From Volvox africanus (Eukaryota; Chlorophyta; Chlorophyceae; Chlamydomonadales; Volvocaceae): 64,000 nt of DNA. How positions within the stretch are numbered: position 1 is the first letter of the stretch; each line of letters starts with the position of its first letter. Positions 1 through 12,700 of this stretch are shown piece by piece. The notes under the pieces are model-generated. The model had not been told where the DNA came from. It saw nothing but the letters and a program-made list of their open reading frames with translations, and ran no database searches. Both the position numbers and the translations under genes were made by a program. The stretch is taken from the NCBI GenBank assembly GCA_030268105.1, contig BSDZ01000013.1:1655001-1719000 (forward strand), written 5' to 3'.

Positions 1-739
1 GATCCGGTCTTTTGCTTTGTATCAGATTTTGCACACTGGATTCCGTAGGAACAAAGCGGAACCTCCTTGTATTGCAGCTCAACACGAGAAGCTCAAGTTA
101 CGTTGTGAAAGATTGATATCAAGGACGAATAAATTCAATACTATAAAATATTTCGTTCACCGCTATCAACTTCCTCTACAAATACCGTTGGCCTTAACAA
201 GTGACCACGGCCCCATGGGTCAACTCCTTTGAAACAATATTACTTGCACATGGATATAAATATGCAATACTCATTGAGAGGGTGAAGCTTGCAGTTTTTT
301 ATTGGTTGTACGTAGATGAGGGAGGGAAACGACGATAAAGGAACGGTGGTAACGGAAAGAACGGCATTGCCTCCCGACTAGGATACTCTCGACAGGCAGC
401 CATTATACAGATTTGGAGGCGATTGCCATTAGCTGAATTCATATCTGATATATAACCAGGTGCGATTGGCGTCAAGGACTTTATAATATTGTTAGGCTGT
501 TGGACAATCTGTATGCAGCTGCGCATTCACCAATCGAAATGCGCAAGACAGATTAAGGAAAGTTTATTTTTAACAGACTAGCTCGCAAGTCGCGACCTCC
601 AGGGGAGCCCGAATTTGAGGACGGAGCATAGCCGTTGTGCTTGTTCGGCTTTATTTCATTTACCTAGCTGATGGAAAATGTCTGATGTTTTCAGTGCGTA
701 AATTTTCAGATGCGTCATCCTTGCCCTGTGTAGGTTAGG
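1..739. other. Upstream region, no gene seen
   Basis: No open frame here resembles a known protein, and no RNA gene or repeat was seen. The right part is presumably the promoter and 5' leader of the long plus-strand gene whose start codon is at 763. No clear TATA box could be assigned. Confidence 0.5.
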
Positions 740-766
740 ATGAATAAGTGGTGGCCTAGGACATGA
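740..766 (+). other. Eight-codon upstream ORF overlapping the main start
   Basis: An ATG at 740 opens a frame of eight codons (MNKWWPRT) that ends at TGA 764-766. The stop overlaps the main ATG at 763 as ATGA, in a different frame. Such an overlap can favour termination-reinitiation or damp translation of the main frame. It matters only if the transcript starts upstream of 740, which the sequence does not prove. Confidence 0.4.
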
Positions 767-3700
767 GCAACTGGAGCCAACGGGACGACTCGTCCCAGAT
801 CAGCAGCGGCGAACGAGCTGATCATGTGGCAGCAGAGCTGCAAGCTGCTTTCGGTGGACCGGCCTCCGACGTTCAGCGTGTGTGCAGCTTGCTGTGCCTG
901 CTCCGGCGTGAATTCTCAGAACAGGCGCCTAAAAACTGGCCGGCAGATACAGTGAAGCGGCTATGGCTCAGCATAATCGGAGCGCTGCGAGTTGCCCAGG
1001 CCCCAGAGGTGCGGCGTGTTGGATAAGGCGCGGCGTTACGACCTGAACCTACAGACAAACAGCATAAAACTGATCACAGACCTTGTTGTCCAGTCCTATG
1101 CATAGTCCCATGCGTGTGACTGCTTCAAGCGTAGCCGGTTACTCACCTTTTTTATCGATCGGGGTGCGGCCAGACACGACTTGGTTTTGAGGTGCTGGAT
1201 TCGAAGAATCGCACGCTTGCTGGAAATCAAATAATCGACTCTGGGATTATTTTTAGGCATGAACACGATTGTTTGTCCGTGCGTCGTGCCGATGGCTGTC
1301 GACCCTGTACCTGCCATCCATAAACGCACGGCAGGTCCAAGTGGCTGCTTGCGCCGCTGTGGAAGCAATGGGACAAAGTTGTTCTTCTTGCACGGACTTG
1401 GATCGTGAGGTAAGCTGTCAGTTGTGACTTGTAGTTGTGGACCCTGTACATCTGACCACTTAGCGGCAAGGGCCCCTTGACTTGTTGGTTAATTTTCCAT
1501 ACCCCTTCGTCCTGTCCACGGGAGCTTCAGTTCCTCATGCTGTCAAACCAGAGTCTCTTTGCTCCTGATACTACCGGCATCGGCTCCTGCCTGAAACCCT
1601 TTCCCCTACTTCGTCTGCATTTTGTTATCACGAATTGCAGCACTCTGCCGTGGATGACGCCATAGTGTGCGTCATCGAAACCCTCAAGGCGTCCAGCAAT
1701 AAACAAGTGAAAGTTGCTGCCATCAAAGCACTGCTGAGCTTGAGCGGGTGCCTAAACTGCCGGTGTTACTACGACAAGTGGGTGCAGCTTTCGGGGCCGA
1801 GGCTGTAGGCCGTTGGTTGAAGGTCAAACTACTGCATAGTGCAACACCTAATGCGACAGCTATATTTCTCGTTGTATCTGCATTTGGGCTTCGGTCGCAG
1901 CATATCATTGCTGGAAGGGAATTATCACATGCAGACAACCACATGGGAGGTACCAATACATACTTTTTAGGTCACCGGTGATACCGATGTGTGCCTTCAC
2001 CGAAAGCAATATCTGGAGCAAAATTTTGTCCTAATGCGGTCCGTGTTGTGCACCACGTTTAAACTTGCATCATTACCATTTGCTGGATGCTCGGTACGAG
2101 GTGATGGCAGAGCTTGCACGTTGACGTTGACATAATATGCGGTCCTAGGCCGCTGTCAAGTATGTGTTTTCCACTCGAGCGATCGTGCTTTAATCCCATG
2201 CAGAATTTCCCTTTTCACGCCTTTGGTCTGTGAAGAGAAGTCGCGTCTTTACTACCCTTCCCAAGGAGCTCACTCCGATAATCCCGTCACCCAGGGCCAC
2301 TCAAGATTTGCTCGGTGAGCGAGGTGCGGTGCAGCTGCTGCTGACTTCATTGCCCCGGTTCGTCACGGACGCAACAGCGGATGCGGCGCAGCAACAGGAA
2401 CTTCAGCCGGGCACGGCAGTCGGGGCAACCGGGACGGCTCCAGCGCAGGAGCGTGGGCCGGAGGAGGGTGCACAAACGGTGGCGGACATTTTTCGGGCGC
2501 TGCATTACACCTGCCTGCTTAACTCTACGAACATTGCACGACTGCTTGCGGAGGGCGGCTACCTATTAATCGTGCATGGTAAGATGCGGGTGCGTGCTGG
2601 TGGCACAGAGTAAAGGGTTTCGTTTTCCCCATTCCATGTGCATTGCGTTCGGGGTCTGCTGCCACGTTCGCCTGGCCACTCGGCAGGCTCAGAGGGACCG
2701 GAGGAGGGGGACCTGCGGATGGGATGGCTGTTCCGGGGTCGACCATGTGTTCACCTGGTGTCTCCCCGCTGCAACCTCTCATGAGACTGGCATGCTGGAA
2801 TCCTGCACCGGAAAGGCATAAGGCAACCCTAAGTGCTTCCAGAGGGTGGTCAACATCATGAAGTTGCAAAGCCAGTCTTTTCTTGGAACCCATATTTGCA
2901 CCGTCCAACTTATTGCAAAAGCATGATGCCGTCTTCCTATTGGCAGCCATTCCCAAGTGTGCCATGTATGTACAGAGCGGTCGTGGTCTAGCATGTGGGC
3001 TATGGGGAACTAGTTGTCGAAGCTCCTCTGCATTTCAATGCCCTGGCTGTGGCCAGAGGTCAGTTGCCCTAACTCTCCATCTGCTTGTCTTCGCAGCGCT
3101 GTCGGTCATGGGTCGGGAGCTCAACGTGCAGGAGCACGGTGCCATGCTGCTTGCGGAAATGGCCTGCAGCTCTGATATGGCGGGGCGAGATCTGCTAGTG
3201 AGCATCGTCACAGTTGCCAACATCGCTCGGCTGCAGCTACAGGACAAGTGAGCGCGGGGCCGAGGCAGCGGAAGTACTGGCGGCGGTCGGTCGCTGCAGC
3301 AATTGGGAACGGGAATGGAGATACACGTGTGGGCGGAGGGTCTAGGTACTGACGGGCATAACAATCTGCCAATCATGTGCATTTCTATGGCCTAGTGGCG
3401 CGAAACCTTTCATTTGTGATACGCACCGGGTGGATATCACAAAGCGGTCCATTATCACTCACAATTTCGCCATCGCTTGCGCGTCTCTTGGTGGTGCTAT
3501 GAACCGGCAGGTACATCGAGGTCGCGCGAGCTGCGGTCTGGAGCCTTGCCCGACTGGCAAGTCACACGTTAGGACAAAGTGGCGACGACGGCGACAAAGC
3601 GGCGGAGCGTGAGGGGGCGCTGGCGCAGGTCTGGCCGCTGCTGAGCGACCCAGTGCTGCGAGTGGTGGTGTCCATGCTGCAGAGCTGCCACCTCCAGGTG

Positions 3701-6700
3701 TGAGGTCTCAGGGACTTCGGATTACGGGTGGCATGTCGATGACTCAGCGGGATCTTTCGCGGGATGATACTCTGGAGTTTATAAATTTGTGCTGTACTGC
3801 CGATGCTTGGCCCGTTATGTCGTGTGGGATTGGCCCCGGCTCCATGGTAACATGGGAAAGTATTCAGCTGTATTCTGCTGGCTGTGGAGTCCTTTTGATA
3901 ATTTTGCCCTTGGAATTCTGTCCGAAAAACCGGATGTCCTACTTCTCCAGGACGATCCACTTGTGAAGCACTGCTTGGACTACATCGCGGTGATCGCATC
4001 TGCAGCCACCATGCACAGCACCGGTCAGGGCGGCCAGGCCGACCGTCAGGCGAATGGTGGCCCGTGTAGCCGGGGTAGCAGCTGCGGCGGCGCCGCTGCT
4101 GTAATTAACGCTAACACCGAGAGTGCCGCAGCTCGCAGCATCGACGGCCCCCCATCTGGCGATATGCTGTCAGCCGTCGCGATTGGTGACGGGACGCTAT
4201 CCACAAGCAGCGGTGGCAGCGGCAGCGGCGCCTCGCTGCTCTCGTTGTTCCGTCTCACAACGGATGCGGTGTTAGCGACCGCACGCGTTGCCAGCGATAT
4301 TCGGCTTCAGGCGGTGGTCCTACGAACGCTGCATGTTCTGCTGCACTGCTTTCCCAGACGCGCGGCCCTGCAGCTGGGTGCCTCCCGCCAGGTTGAGATT
4401 CTGGATCAGGTAGTACGCATTGCTTCTTCGGCGCGGCAATCTTTGGAGCAGCAGCAGACACAGCAGCAGCACCATAACCATTCGCAGCAGGCACATCATG
4501 TTGTGCGGGAGCAGGCACAGCAGCAGGTGTACGCCTCCAAGGACCTTTTCATAATTAACGTCTATGCGTTGACGGTCGCTGGTGCGCTGATAGAGCCAAG
4601 TCCAGTTTCCGCGGGGGGACCCGGGGGAGTCTCCTATCAGTCGCAAGTGCTTATCTGCCTGACCAGCCTTGTACGGCACCTCTCGGAGGGTGGTGGCAGC
4701 GGTGTCGCCGAGCCCATTGTCTTTGATGAAGCGCCCAGCAGCCGCGCCATCTCCGGCGCCGAGCGGTCGTCGTTGCCGTATTTATGTGTCGGCTGCTGCC
4801 GTTACGCTTGCCACTGCTGCTTTATCCATGACTTAGTCCGTGGTGCCGATGCTGTGGCGGCCTGCCGCGCCGCCGCGCGGCTCCTGGTCTGGTGCGGTGG
4901 AGGCCCAGATGGCGTCAATGCCACAGACCGTGACGGTTGCGGCGCGCTACATTTTCTCGCGGCGTCGGGCGTTGCGCCGCTACTGGCTGCGTTCATTGAA
5001 GCCGCGGGACCTGGGCTGGACTTTCTGCGTCGCACCCGTGCGGGCGCCAATGCATTGCAGCTGGCGCGGTCTCGCAAACACACTGAGGCTGTGCAGGCAT
5101 GTTTGGGGCTAGGTTGGGGCTGCTGGGGGATTGGGCTGACGATGAAATAGTGTCTCCGATTAAGCACGGCTCCGGCCGTGTATTGCAAAAGTATGAAATA
5201 GAATGAAAGATGGGTTGAAAGGGTCGAAGCCATACTGGTCCTAGTCGGCAGCACCTGTCCAACTTGACAGGCGTCACTGATTTATCGTCTGAGAATCTAC
5301 CCAAATCTCAGCTGAGCCAGGGGAATATATTAGTCGCATATCTGCCAAACTAAAACGGTATGACAAGCATCTTGGTGCGCTGGTATCACAATGTGCGGTG
5401 GCACACGAGCTTGTTTGGACCTAATACTGCTGTCGTGTTGTTTCAGGCCTTTTCTCCCTGCTGCCCTGAATGCAGATTTTGGAGGTCTCAACCGAGTCTG
5501 CGGCCAAGGCTGCACAGGACGCGCTGCTCAAAGAGCTGGAGGTGAGGTCGCGGAAAGCTGGTTTTGCAGCTGGACTTAGGGTTTGAGAACTTTGGAGGCC
5601 GGGGATAATAGTCTGGGTTTGGGGAGGTTTTGGGGGAAATAATATGGACCCACTGATATGAATGCAAGAGCATGGCGCCATGGGCAAATTCAAGAGCAAA
5701 TCTACGTGTCGGTGCTTGCTATAAATAGGAGAAAGTCGGGAAAGCTGTGGTATTTGAACTTGCAGCCTTGATACTCCTTGTCCTTGCTATCAGGAGGAGG
5801 GCGCAAATGACGCCTTGCATAGCACGGGCGGGAGCTCGAAGCGATCAGGGAGTTCAGCTTTCAGTGCTTCTGCCACAACCAGCCGGCAGCACAAGAACAT
5901 CTCCTCTGGCGGTGTTGGGGGCGGCGGCGGGCACGACTCTCACACCCAGCAAGGGGCGGCGCAGGGACTCGGATCAGCATCCCCTGCGGGAGGTGCGCAC
6001 CAGATGCACGAAAGTGCGGAGGCTCGGCGCGCCAGGGAGGAGCTGGAGCGGAAACGCAGGTGAGGTCAGGACGCTGGGGACTCGGGCAGCCCGGGACCGC
6101 GGCAGAAACCGGACTGATAGCAGACAGAAGCTCACCCTATTCTATGCTATCCTCGCGTCCGTGCCTTGTCACGCCTTGTTCTGTATGGGTCGTTAGGACC
6201 TTGAATTCAAGAAAGAGGAACGGGCGAAAGCAAGAACTAAAGAACGTTGCGGACGATTTGCTGATGGTCGTTTCGCTCTAAGTCCACGGTACCGTCTGCC
6301 TTTTTATATTTGTTAGAAATTTCTTAATCCAAATCTTTTACTTACCATGCGATTGATGAAAGGGCTGCCGAGGAGGAGTACGAGGCCGCTTTGGAGCAGC
6401 GGCGCCGCCAGCTAGAGGAGGAGGCGCGGCAGCAGGCGGCGGAGGAGGCCCGCCTGATTGAGCTGGCCCAGGCGGAAAGCCTGCGGATGGCTGCCGCACC
6501 GCCGCCGTCTCTCCCATCGCACCCAGCAGAGCCGTCCAGGCCGCCGCCGACGGATGCAGTGCCGGAGGAACAGAAGCAGCAGAAGCACCAGCTACTCTCC
6601 AGGGTTGCCGATGCCCCTGATGCTGTCGGCGGCACGAATACCATAGAGCATCATATGCCATCGCTGCCAGCAGAGGAAAGGCAGCCGCTGCTGCAACCAC

Positions 6701-9700
6701 GGCAGTTTTCGCCATCCGTGTCCGCGGGCGGGGCACCACCGGCTGCAACGGAAAGGTCTTATGCCAGGGAGCCGGGAGCCGGCAGTGGTCGCACGAGCGC
6801 TGGTGGCGCGGCTGCTCCGCCCGCTGGGCCCTTGGAAGCATCGCTGCAGGCCGCAGCAGCTGCAATGGCGTCAGGGGGCCACCTGGCTCCCGAGATGGCG
6901 CAGCTGCTTGCCCACCTGGCAACGGAGCAGCAAGGTCAACAGCAGCGGCAATTGCTATTACAGCAGCAGCTGGCAGCTGTGCAGCAGGAGCTGGTGATAG
7001 CCCCGCCCCATGGCCCCATGGGAGGCGGTGCCGGCAGGAGCAACAGCGGCCGGCGCTCGCCCCTGTCGTCTATGGATGAACAGGTCACCATGCTGCATGG
7101 CAGCGCCGGTCCTGGTGCAGCGTTGGGCATGAGCCGAGTCGTCTCCAAGGGTTCGTTCCCATTGGAGGATTCTAACATGGGTGTAGGCGTCGGCATCGGC
7201 GTCGGCAGGCCCGCTGGCGGCCTTCCGGGCAGTGGCGGCAACGGCTTGCTTGCCTCCGGTCCCAGCACAAGCAATAACAGCGGCACGGGTCTGGGCGGAC
7301 TGTCCATGACCTATAGTGCCGGCGGCAGCGCGGCTGGCGCACCTGCAGGCGGCAGCTTCGGCGGCTTCACCGGATCGTTTAGCAACTTGCTCAATGCGGG
7401 TGGGCCCATGGGACTGTCAAGCACGACACTCGAAGCGCCACCGGGCCTAATCGGAGGTCCGGGAGGCCTTCTGGGCCCTGGTGCGCCGTCGCCTGACGCA
7501 GCTGCTGCCACGCCAGCAGGCCTCCTGGCCATGGGAGCCGGCAAGTTTGGCGGTTTCGGAGCGCCAGGCTTACCGCCAGGTGTTGACCCGCGGGTTGGTG
7601 GCGGGACAGCTGCCGTCCTCCAGGGGTCCGACAGCGTGCCGGGATCCATCGACAGCGCAGTGATGCCCGGGAGCTCATCGGGATCTATGGGCGGCGGATG
7701 GCCAGGTAACACCCCTGGGTATGCACCTGGGCCAGCAGCCTTCATTAGCAGCACTTTGGGCTCGGTGACGGCGGGTGCACCGCGGCCACCGGGCCTCACC
7801 CGCGGCGGCCCAAGCAGCAACTATTTGTCGGTCCAGGGCGCGCCGCCGCCAACGCCGCCCGCGAGCCACACACAACTGAACCAAACGCAGCCGCAGCATC
7901 AGCTGGGTGGCGTTCAGGAGTCCTGGGGTCTGGCTGGGCCGGGCGGGAGCGGCTTGGCTCCCCAAATGTCTGCTGGCACGATTGGAAGCCATGCGGACTT
8001 GCACAGCTTGGCGTCTGTGAGCTCCATGGAGGCGCGTCAGAGAGGGTTGATGCTCAGGTCAGCGGACAGCGTCGGACAGGGCCTTTTACCAACCCCAGGG
8101 GCAACACAGCCGTCGATGCCGTCCCCGACAGCAGTGGAGCGCGGCGTGGGAGCGCTGCATGACGTGCTGGCCGCGGCTGGCGGGGAGATGTGGGACGTGA
8201 CGGAGGAGCCAACCCGCGGGGCATCGCGACAGCTGTGGCTGGGCAATGTGCAAGCAGGACTGCCGGCGGGGCACCTACAGGTCGGAGGGCCGCGAGGCCA
8301 CGTTGTTCAACTGCCCTTTGTTACTGGGTGTTTCTGTTTCTGTATAGCGTTGTTAATATCCTGGGGCTGGCTTTCGTACGTGTTGTTTTGTGTTCGCGGC
8401 CTGGCCTCGATCACTGGGCTGCTGGTCTGCGCTCTCATCTGAATTGCCAACCATTCCATTTTCAATTGGTACCCCGCAAGGAGGGGCTTTCCAAAGGACG
8501 CGTTGCCAGCTGATTTGAAAGCCTGTCTTGGTGCTTGTATTTGGTGCTGCCATTGCGCTGGTTGGCGAATGGAAGACTCTGTTCTCTCCCTGAGCCCTAC
8601 CGTCGACCCTCGGCTACATTCCTTTTCACCGCCTATATGTACACACACAGGCTTTGTGCCAACAGTTCGGTGCAGTGCAAGACGTCGTAATGGCGCCGGG
8701 CACTCTCTCTGCCGTTGTTCTTTTCGCTTCTTCCGAGGCCGCAGCACACGCGGCGCATACCCTGCACGGCCGTGAGATCCCCAACATGTCATACGAGAGC
8801 AAGCCTATCATCGTACGGTATTGCGCTGTCGGCCCCACCCCGCATCAGGACGACACAGGGCTGCCTGTTAGCAGTCCCCCACCACAAACGCCGTCGAGCG
8901 CTCTCCACGCTGGAACTGGGGAGGTTGGCGTGTTGGGGCTAGGACTGCCGCCGGGAATGGAGGCTGCGCTTGCGGCTGCGGGCTTTGGCCCGAACATCCT
9001 GACGGCGGCAATGCAGGGCCTCCTCTCCCTGGAACAACAGCAGGCTCTCCATGCGGTTTTGTTGGAGTCGTCGGGGGCGGCCGCAATGCAGTCGCAGGCA
9101 CATATGCTCCAACAGGGTTGCATGCAGTCGCAAGGTCTGACGCAGCCGCAACGGCCGCCGCAGCAACAACAGCATCGCTCAAGCATGGGTAGCATGGGAC
9201 AGCTTCATTCTACACATGGAAGCATGGGCCATCTAGTGGGTCTTGCCGGCAGTAACAGTGACTTCCGTGCACTTCAAACATCTGCTATGTTGCACGCAAT
9301 TCCCAGCGACCAGCAACAGTCGCCGCAAGCTCAGCACCAGCAGCTTCAAGGCGCTGGCAGTGGGCCCATTGGCAGTGTAACGTGTGGTGCATCCGAGGAT
9401 GCTGACGGTGGCGGCGGTGGGGGCACCGGTGGTCCCGTTAGTGGCGGCGGCGCCGCTGGTAGCAGCACTGGTGGTGGGGGCGCCAGCACTAGCGGCGAGC
9501 TCGAGACTGGTGGCGTTGAGGGCGACCCGGCTGCGGATGTACCGGAGGGCAAGCCAAGCCGCCATTTGTGGCTGGGAAACATCCCTTTGAAGCCCAACAA
9601 ACTCGCCATGGAGCTCCTGTTCGCGTAAGTGCTCAATGGGAGAAAAGCTTCAGTGGTTGTACATCGTCAAGGGTAAGGGGAACTCAAATTATAACGTAGA

Positions 9701-12700
9701 TGGGTAGAGTGCTTCAAAGAAGGGGGGCAGGAGATGTCCTCGTACTATGCACGAGCATTTAGTTGTGTTTACGCCTATTATTAGGGCGTGGCTATGGTTT
9801 TGCAGTAAGCAACGCAAGCTGCATTGAAAGGTCCTGCTGGTTCAAAACGAATTGCCCCAGGCAATGAGGACTTGATAACATTGTCCATGAACGGTTCGGA
9901 ACTAAAAATGATGGGCTGAATACTTGTCATTGCTTGTAAGGTCATTCCGGCAGTCCTCCTCGGCGACTTGCCAAGTTTACTGCTACTTGCACACAAGTCA
10001 ATTTGATCAGGAAAGTAGAACTTTATTTTATTTCTATAGTTTATAAGTCCCCGCTCTCCGTGGCTGATTCCATGATATGCGTTCCGGAACCATAACTGAT
10101 ATTATAACAAGCCCAGGGGATCATATGGACTTCACAGCATTCTTACCGGCTATTAATCTCCTTGCACAGCACATTTCTAAAGGTTGATGCTGACGCGCTT
10201 ATATGTCATAAATTGGCTGCGAAAAGGATGTGGATGTTTGATGCTATTCGATGTCTACTCCATTCGCTCTGTTGATATTTTGCCGTATTGCCGCGTATTG
10301 TCAGGCAAGGAACAATTCGCTCTTCCCTACCATAGCTGTCACAGGTGCAGTGCGGCGCGGTGCGTTAGGGATGCCTTATGATTGGCCCGATTGAAGCCGC
10401 AAGTACCAGCACCAGGCGCCTGTTCCTGAAGCTTTTATTTTCCTCAAGTTTACGGCCCCTCGTGGACCTGTATTTGATTTCTCGTTTTACTTATCTTTTC
10501 CTCCCATCTTGGCCGCTCAAACCCTGCCTCGCAGCCGCTTCGGCCCGCTGGAGTCCGTCCGCGTGTTCCCGGGCAAGACCTTCGCTTTTGTGAACTACCT
10601 GGCTCCCCAGGTGAGTAGCCAATTACGCCTGTTTTGGTTCGTTGCGGTCGGTGCATTACAGCACCATAAACCGTTCGACCAGAGCCGTACCGGAGGACAG
10701 GGCACCCTGGCCGCCCCCTCCCTTTCTTTCGCCCATTCCATGTTATGTTTGTGTCATCGGTTCCTATCAAAAACGAACTCTTTTGCTTCCTACCTCATTG
10801 GTGCCGCTGTTGTGCTCCCTGCCTGCAGCACGCGGTGGCCGCCAAGATGGCCCTTGACGGCCAGCCTGCTCCTTCCGTGACGGGTAGCAAACCAATGGTT
10901 ATTCGCTACCAGAAGGACACCTCGACGGTGCCGGCCAACTTAGGCATGGTGGGCGGCAAGTCCATGAGCAGGTACGTGGGGCCCTCGGGCAGGCATCTCA
11001 GGAGTTGCGTGACTCTGACCATTAGGGGTCCAGAGCGCTGGGCAGCGTGATGACGGCTCGATGTGTCCAATCTCTATAGGCTCACCGTAGCCCCCGGCCC
11101 TGGACAAACAAGATACCTGCGAAAGGGGTACTTGCACTCGTCGTAGTTGTCCCTTGTCAGGCTCCTGCTCCCTTCCGGAGAAATCCCTCAAGACGCCAAG
11201 GCAACACCTCGCATGCAAGCGCAGGTCTCATGGACGGCCGACAATGTCGTTTTGGCAGTTTTGCCCTTCCTTGGATGTGCCTCTCGCCGTCACCTGGGTA
11301 ATCCCTTGGTTTATCCTCCATCCCCTGGTATTGCCCGCTTATCATCACCAGTAAACATTCATCGTCTTGCCTTCCATTTATTGCAGCTTCATTCACTGCG
11401 CACATGTTTTGAGGGCCCTTACCTCTCACACGCCGTTGACCGCCACTTCCCATTAGGCGGTAAGGCTATCTTACGCGATAAATTTCCGCTGCATCTTCGC
11501 CCGCTCCGCTCACCCTTTCGTCCCGGGTCACTCACATCGCATAGGTCCAGTTCCACTCAGAACCTGAGCGGCCTCACTGCGGCTGCGTCACTGGCCCGAC
11601 TGCTGGACGAGGACCTGCCGCCCGAGCCCGCTGTCAACCTGTCCAACAAGCTCAATCCAAACAACATTCACTACGACCGGGAGCTTGCGGCCAGGTACTT
11701 CGGTGCCATAAACTGAAGCGCTCTCGCATGCCGTGGTAATAATCATGGGTGGCAAAATCAGTGCTGGTAACGTTGGGTCCACGCATTGAGTGTCTCTTAT
11801 GCATTTCTTTGGGCCACACGAACGGGACTCTGCGATTCAGGCAGCATCCTCACATTTGTTTTCCACTTTTATCCGATGGGCGCTTCTATGGGTGACACCG
11901 TGACAGGTACAAGCGCATGAGCAAGGCGGAGAAGGAAGCCCTGTGGGCGCAAGACCGCGCCATGCAGGCCTTGGGAGCAAATGCAGCGGCGGCCGCCGCC
12001 GCTGTTAATGCTGGTGCTACCGGGATAGCGGGACTCCTAGACCCTAATGCAGCGGCAGCGCGGCTGTTGGCCCAGGCTGGCCTTGGTAACTTGGCAGGTC
12101 TTGGGGGCGGCGCAGGCAACGACTTCCTCCTGCCACGTGTCATGTCGGCGAGCGCGTTGGATTACCTGGCGGCGAACAGTGGTGGAGGCGGAGGCGGCGG
12201 TGCTGCTGCCGCTGCAGCGGCGGCTGTTGGTGGAGGTGGAGGCGGTCATGGCGGGTTGTTTCGCGTCAATACGACGCAGAGCCTGTTGGGGATGCAGCAG
12301 GCGGCTAACGCGGCAATGCTCCTTCCACAAATGGGTGCCGCGGCCGCGGCAGGCAGCTTGCAAGGACTGTTGGGGCAACACGGTGCGGCTGCTGCGGCAG
12401 CGGCTGCTGCGGCAGCGGCAGCTGCCGGTGCGGGGCTTGACGGCGCGGCGGCTCAGGCGCTGCAGCAGCAACTCCAAGCTGCCCAGCAGCAGGCGGCACT
12501 GCAGCAGCAGCTGCAGCAGCAGGCGGCGCTACAACAACAACTGCAGCAGCTGGCGGCGGCTGGGGGCGGAGGCGGACAGGCCCTACTGAACAACCTGGCC
12601 ATGACGCAGGCGCTTGCAAATCTGGGGCTTGGGGCAGGGACGGGAGCAGCGGCTACAGCACCGCCGCCATCAGCACAGGGCGCCGCAGGATTGCGTGGCA

